A DNA stretch of 7,164 nt. Origin: Alphaproteobacteria bacterium (GTDB lineage Bacteria; Pseudomonadota; Alphaproteobacteria; CBDBCS01; JAHZLG01). The translations under genes were made by a program, and so were the position numbers. Position 1 is the stretch's first letter; each line of letters begins with the position of its first letter. The DNA lies in assembly GCA_022599995.1 (NCBI GenBank), contig JAHZLG010000210.1:1-7164 (forward strand). The letters run 5' to 3'. Shown here one piece after another: positions 5,176-7,164 of the stretch. Under the pieces are notes generated by a model that was not told the DNA's origin, ran no database searches, and was given only the letters and a program-made list of their open reading frames with translations.

Positions 5176-6387
5176 TCACCCCTGTTCGAAGATGAGGGTT
5201 GCATTTGTTCCCCCAAACCCAAAGCTATTCGACATAACCGATCGCACTGCCTTGCGTTTGTTTTCGCGCAGTACAGGCAAGTCGGCGATCTCCTCAGCGG
5301 GGGTCACCAAATTAGCCGAGCCAACGCATTGTTGTTGTTGCAGGGCAATCAAGGAATAAATCGCTTCACACACCCCTGCAGCACCGAGGGCATGTCCCGT
5401 CAGTGATTTTGTCGAGCTGATGTCGGGAACGTCCGCCCCGAAGACATTACGGACGGCTTTCATCTCGGCGAGGTCGCCGACCGGGGTCGAAGTGCCGTGG
5501 GCATTGATATAGTCAGGGGCGCGGCTGGTCGTTGCGAGGGCTTCCTGCATGCACCGTGTGGCCCCTTCACCGGATGGTGCCACCATATCATAGCCATCGG
5601 AGGTTGCCCCATAGCCGGTAAGCTCGGCGATAATCGGCGCACCGCGCTTCAGCGCGTGCTCGCGTTCTTCGAGCACCACCATGCCACCGCCGCCCGAGAT
5701 AATGAACCCGTCGCGATCCTTATCGAAGGCCCGCGAGGCTTCTTGCGGACGATCATTGTACGAGGAGGAAAGAGCCCCCATCGCATCAAACATCACCGAT
5801 GTTGTCCAGTGAAGCTCTTCACTGCCCCCTGCCAGCACGATGTCTTGCCGCCCCCACCGGATCATATCGGCACCATGGCCGATGCAGTGGGCACTCGTCG
5901 CGCAGGCGGAGCTCATGGAGTAGTTGATGCCTTTGATCTTAAACAGAGTCGCCAGTATTGCCGAGGTGGTCGAGCACATCGTCCGCGTCACCATATAGGG
6001 ACCAATCCGCTTGCTCGCCCCTGTTTTGCGGGCGATGTCTGCCCCCTCGACGATATTCACCGGCGAGCCTCCGCCCGTTCCCGCGACCAATCCAGTTTTG
6101 GGATTGGAGATTTGCGCATCGGTTAACCCCGACATCGCCAACGCTTCTTCGGTTGCAATGTAGGTGTACCCCACCCCCGGCCCCATGAAGCGATAGGACT
6201 TGCGCGGCACAGTATCGACTGGATCAAGCCGCATTTGCCCTGAGACATGGCTGCGGAATCCTCGGTCGACGTGAGTTTGATCATGACTAATGCCGGAGTG
6301 CATACCATCCAAGGCGGCAGTCACCTCCTGAACATTGTTTCCGATGCTGGAGACAATCCCCATGCCAGTTACAACAACGCGTCTCAT
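5176..6387 (-). CDS. fabB: 3-oxoacyl-[acyl-carrier-protein] synthase I (beta-ketoacyl-ACP synthase I)
   Basis: FabB condenses malonyl-ACP with acyl-ACP and is the elongating enzyme for the cis-unsaturated intermediates made by FabA. The protein has 403 residues, against 406 in E. coli. The thiolase-fold Cys-His-His triad is intact and nearly in register with the E. coli enzyme: Cys162 in SSACATSAH, His297 in NAHGTSTPVGD and His332 in TGHALGAAG, with Lys327 in TKSLTGH. The ending SNSFGFGGTNATLIF (386-400) is typical of the family. The start at 6387 (MRRVVVTGMG) is the family's usual N-terminus, and AGGA lies 9 bases upstream. It begins 57 bp after fabA and ends about 192 bp before the preferred fabI start. 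The FabA neighbour and the sequence argue for FabB rather than FabF. Confidence 0.97.
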   Translation of the reverse strand: MRRVVVTGMGIVSSIGNNVQEVTAALDGMHSGISHDQTHVDRGFRSHVSGQMRLDPVDTVPRKSYRFMGPGVGYTYIATEEALAMSGLTDAQISNPKTGLVAGTGGGSPVNIVEGADIARKTGASKRIGPYMVTRTMCSTTSAILATLFKIKGINYSMSSACATSAHCIGHGADMIRWGRQDIVLAGGSEELHWTTSVMFDAMGALSSSYNDRPQEASRAFDKDRDGFIISGGGGMVVLEEREHALKRGAPIIAELTGYGATSDGYDMVAPSGEGATRCMQEALATTSRAPDYINAHGTSTPVGDLAEMKAVRNVFGADVPDISSTKSLTGHALGAAGVCEAIYSLIALQQQQCVGSANLVTPAEEIADLPVLRENKRKAVRSVMSNSFGFGGTNATLIFEQG

Positions 6388-6438
6388 ATTTTGGTTTCCT
6401 ACATTGAAGCGGCAGGGAGTTAATGGAAGGCAGTGCGC

Positions 6439-6452
6439 CCGCCCTCAGGCGG
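6439..6452 (-). other. Hairpin enclosing the fabA stop codon
   Basis: On the minus strand CCGCC-TGAG-GGCGG forms a perfect 5-bp G/C stem with a tetraloop, and the TGA in the loop is the fabA stop codon. No T-run follows. It could slow ribosomes at the end of fabA or mark a processing or decay boundary between fabA and fabB. Confidence 0.5.
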
Positions 6453-6990
6453 ACTCGGGGGCCATCAAGGCCACCTTCAATCCAAGGGCAGTATAGGCAA
6501 GCTTGCCATCAACGAGCACTCGTCCATCGGCAACCCCCATGGTTATCTTTTTGCGAATGACCCGCTTGATATCCAGCAGATAGGTGACGCGAGAAGCCGT
6601 CGGCAACACCTGCTCGGTGAATTTTATTTCGTTGACGCCAAGGGCACGGCCACGGCCCAGCCCTCCGAGCCATCCCAGATAAAACCCCAGCAATTGCCAA
6701 AGCGCATCGAGTCCCAAGCAGCCGGGCATGACGGGATCGCCCTGGAAGTGGCATTCAAAAAACCATGCCGAGGGCTTTATGTCCAATTCGGCTTCAATCG
6801 CCCCACGGTTGCTTGCTCCCCCGGTTTCGGTGATTGAGGTTATTCGATCAAACATCAACATGGGCGGCAGGGGAAGCTGCGGATTGCCCTCTCCCAGCAA
6901 GACGCCTTTGGCGCACTGGATCAGTTCCTCATAGCTCAACGCGTTTTTCCCGAGACTTGCCAACGAGCGGGGAGCAGAATCTATAGTCAT
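6445..6990 (-). CDS. fabA: 3-hydroxydecanoyl-[acyl-carrier-protein] dehydratase/isomerase
   Basis: FabA dehydrates 3-hydroxydecanoyl-ACP and isomerises trans-2- to cis-3-decenoyl-ACP, which opens the anaerobic route to unsaturated fatty acids. The protein has 181 residues, against 172 in E. coli. The hot-dog-fold signature is very well conserved: CHFQGDPVMPGCLGLDALWQ (80-99) holds the catalytic His81 and Asp95, and GFYLGWLGG and GRALGVNEIKFTEQVLP follow. This distinguishes it from FabZ. The ATG at 6990 is the only start near the expected N-terminus, and there is no Met before residue 44. Its upstream sequence TTCTCCTGCT is pyrimidine-rich and has no Shine-Dalgarno site. This suggests translation from a leaderless or weakly structured site. 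It is the first gene of the five-gene minus-strand array. Confidence 0.97.
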   Translation of the reverse strand: MTIDSAPRSLASLGKNALSYEELIQCAKGVLLGEGNPQLPLPPMLMFDRITSITETGGASNRGAIEAELDIKPSAWFFECHFQGDPVMPGCLGLDALWQLLGFYLGWLGGLGRGRALGVNEIKFTEQVLPTASRVTYLLDIKRVIRKKITMGVADGRVLVDGKLAYTALGLKVALMAPESA

Positions 6991-7164
6991 AGCAGGAGAA
7001 TTCGATAGAGAAGCAATGCACGAAGCGGCATTAAAGGTGGTGGCAATAGTATTGCCGCATCAATCTTTGTCGGTGCGACGAGGATCGACGGGAGGCCTAC
7101 AGGGATTAAGTAGTCATTATTGGTTCTGCACAATAGCAAGCGAGACAGGGCGATGCAATGTTCC
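6991..7164. other. Region upstream of fabA to the window edge
   Basis: No coding frame is supported in these 174 bp. Besides the palindrome at 7042-7056 it holds an AATAAT on the minus strand near 7120, with no good -35 partner. A divergent gene could begin at ATG 7153 or 7158 (plus strand), but the window ends too soon to judge. Confidence 0.35.
7042..7056. promoter_or_regulatory. 15-bp perfect palindrome upstream of fabA, candidate operator
   Basis: GGCAATA-G-TATTGCC is a perfect 7/1/7 inverted repeat centred about 59 bp before the fabA start codon. On the minus strand it contains TACTAT (7051-7046), a possible -10 element. CCGACA (7073-7068) lies 16 bp upstream as a possible weak -35. A palindrome over the -10 box is the usual place for a repressor site. 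It does not match the FadR or FabR sites of E. coli that I remember. Confidence 0.45.

Overview
The window looks like the chromosome of an alphaproteobacterium. The strongest evidence is a circularly permuted, two-piece tmRNA gene on the minus strand, whose acceptor end comes before its coding end. The gene order fabA-fabB-fabI and the alphaproteobacterial style of the PyrE PRPP loop (EDLMTDGGSK) agree with this. I cannot place the organism below class level. GC is moderate to high, except for the A+T-richer membrane-protein gene at the left edge.

Layout. (1) Positions 1-589, plus strand: the last 23 codons of an unidentified gene overlap by 8 bp the start of a small protein with two membrane segments. 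(2) Positions about 711-1059, minus strand: the ssrA tmRNA gene with a near-consensus sigma70-type promoter, the acceptor piece, a 3-nt intervening segment, the coding piece with the tag ANDNYRRVAAAA, and a terminator-like 3' end. (3) Positions 1290-1934, plus strand: an unrecognised Ala/Ser/Pro-rich protein followed by a very strong intrinsic terminator. (4) Positions 2136-6990, minus strand: five co-directional genes, in transcription order fabA, fabB, fabI, pyrE, trpF.

The first three genes of the minus-strand array form a pathway segment. FabA dehydrates and isomerises the C10 acyl-ACP to start the unsaturated branch, FabB elongates it, and FabI reduces enoyl-ACPs. PyrE (pyrimidine synthesis, uses PRPP) and TrpF (tryptophan synthesis, acts on the PRPP-derived phosphoribosylanthranilate) follow on the same strand but belong to other pathways. 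Whether all five share a transcript cannot be read from the sequence. Spacers are 57, about 192, 171 and 208 bp.

The most unusual property of the window is a series of unrelated short tandem repeats between about 2670 and 5120. There is a 24-bp repeat inside trpF that encodes an inserted Ala-rich segment, a 16-bp repeat that runs through the pyrE stop codon, 20-bp and 14-bp repeats upstream of pyrE, and an 18-bp repeat beside a long G-tract upstream of fabI. The enzyme cores are intact, so the repeats lie in spacers, gene ends and a linker. I saw no CRISPR array, insertion sequence, phage module or defence system.
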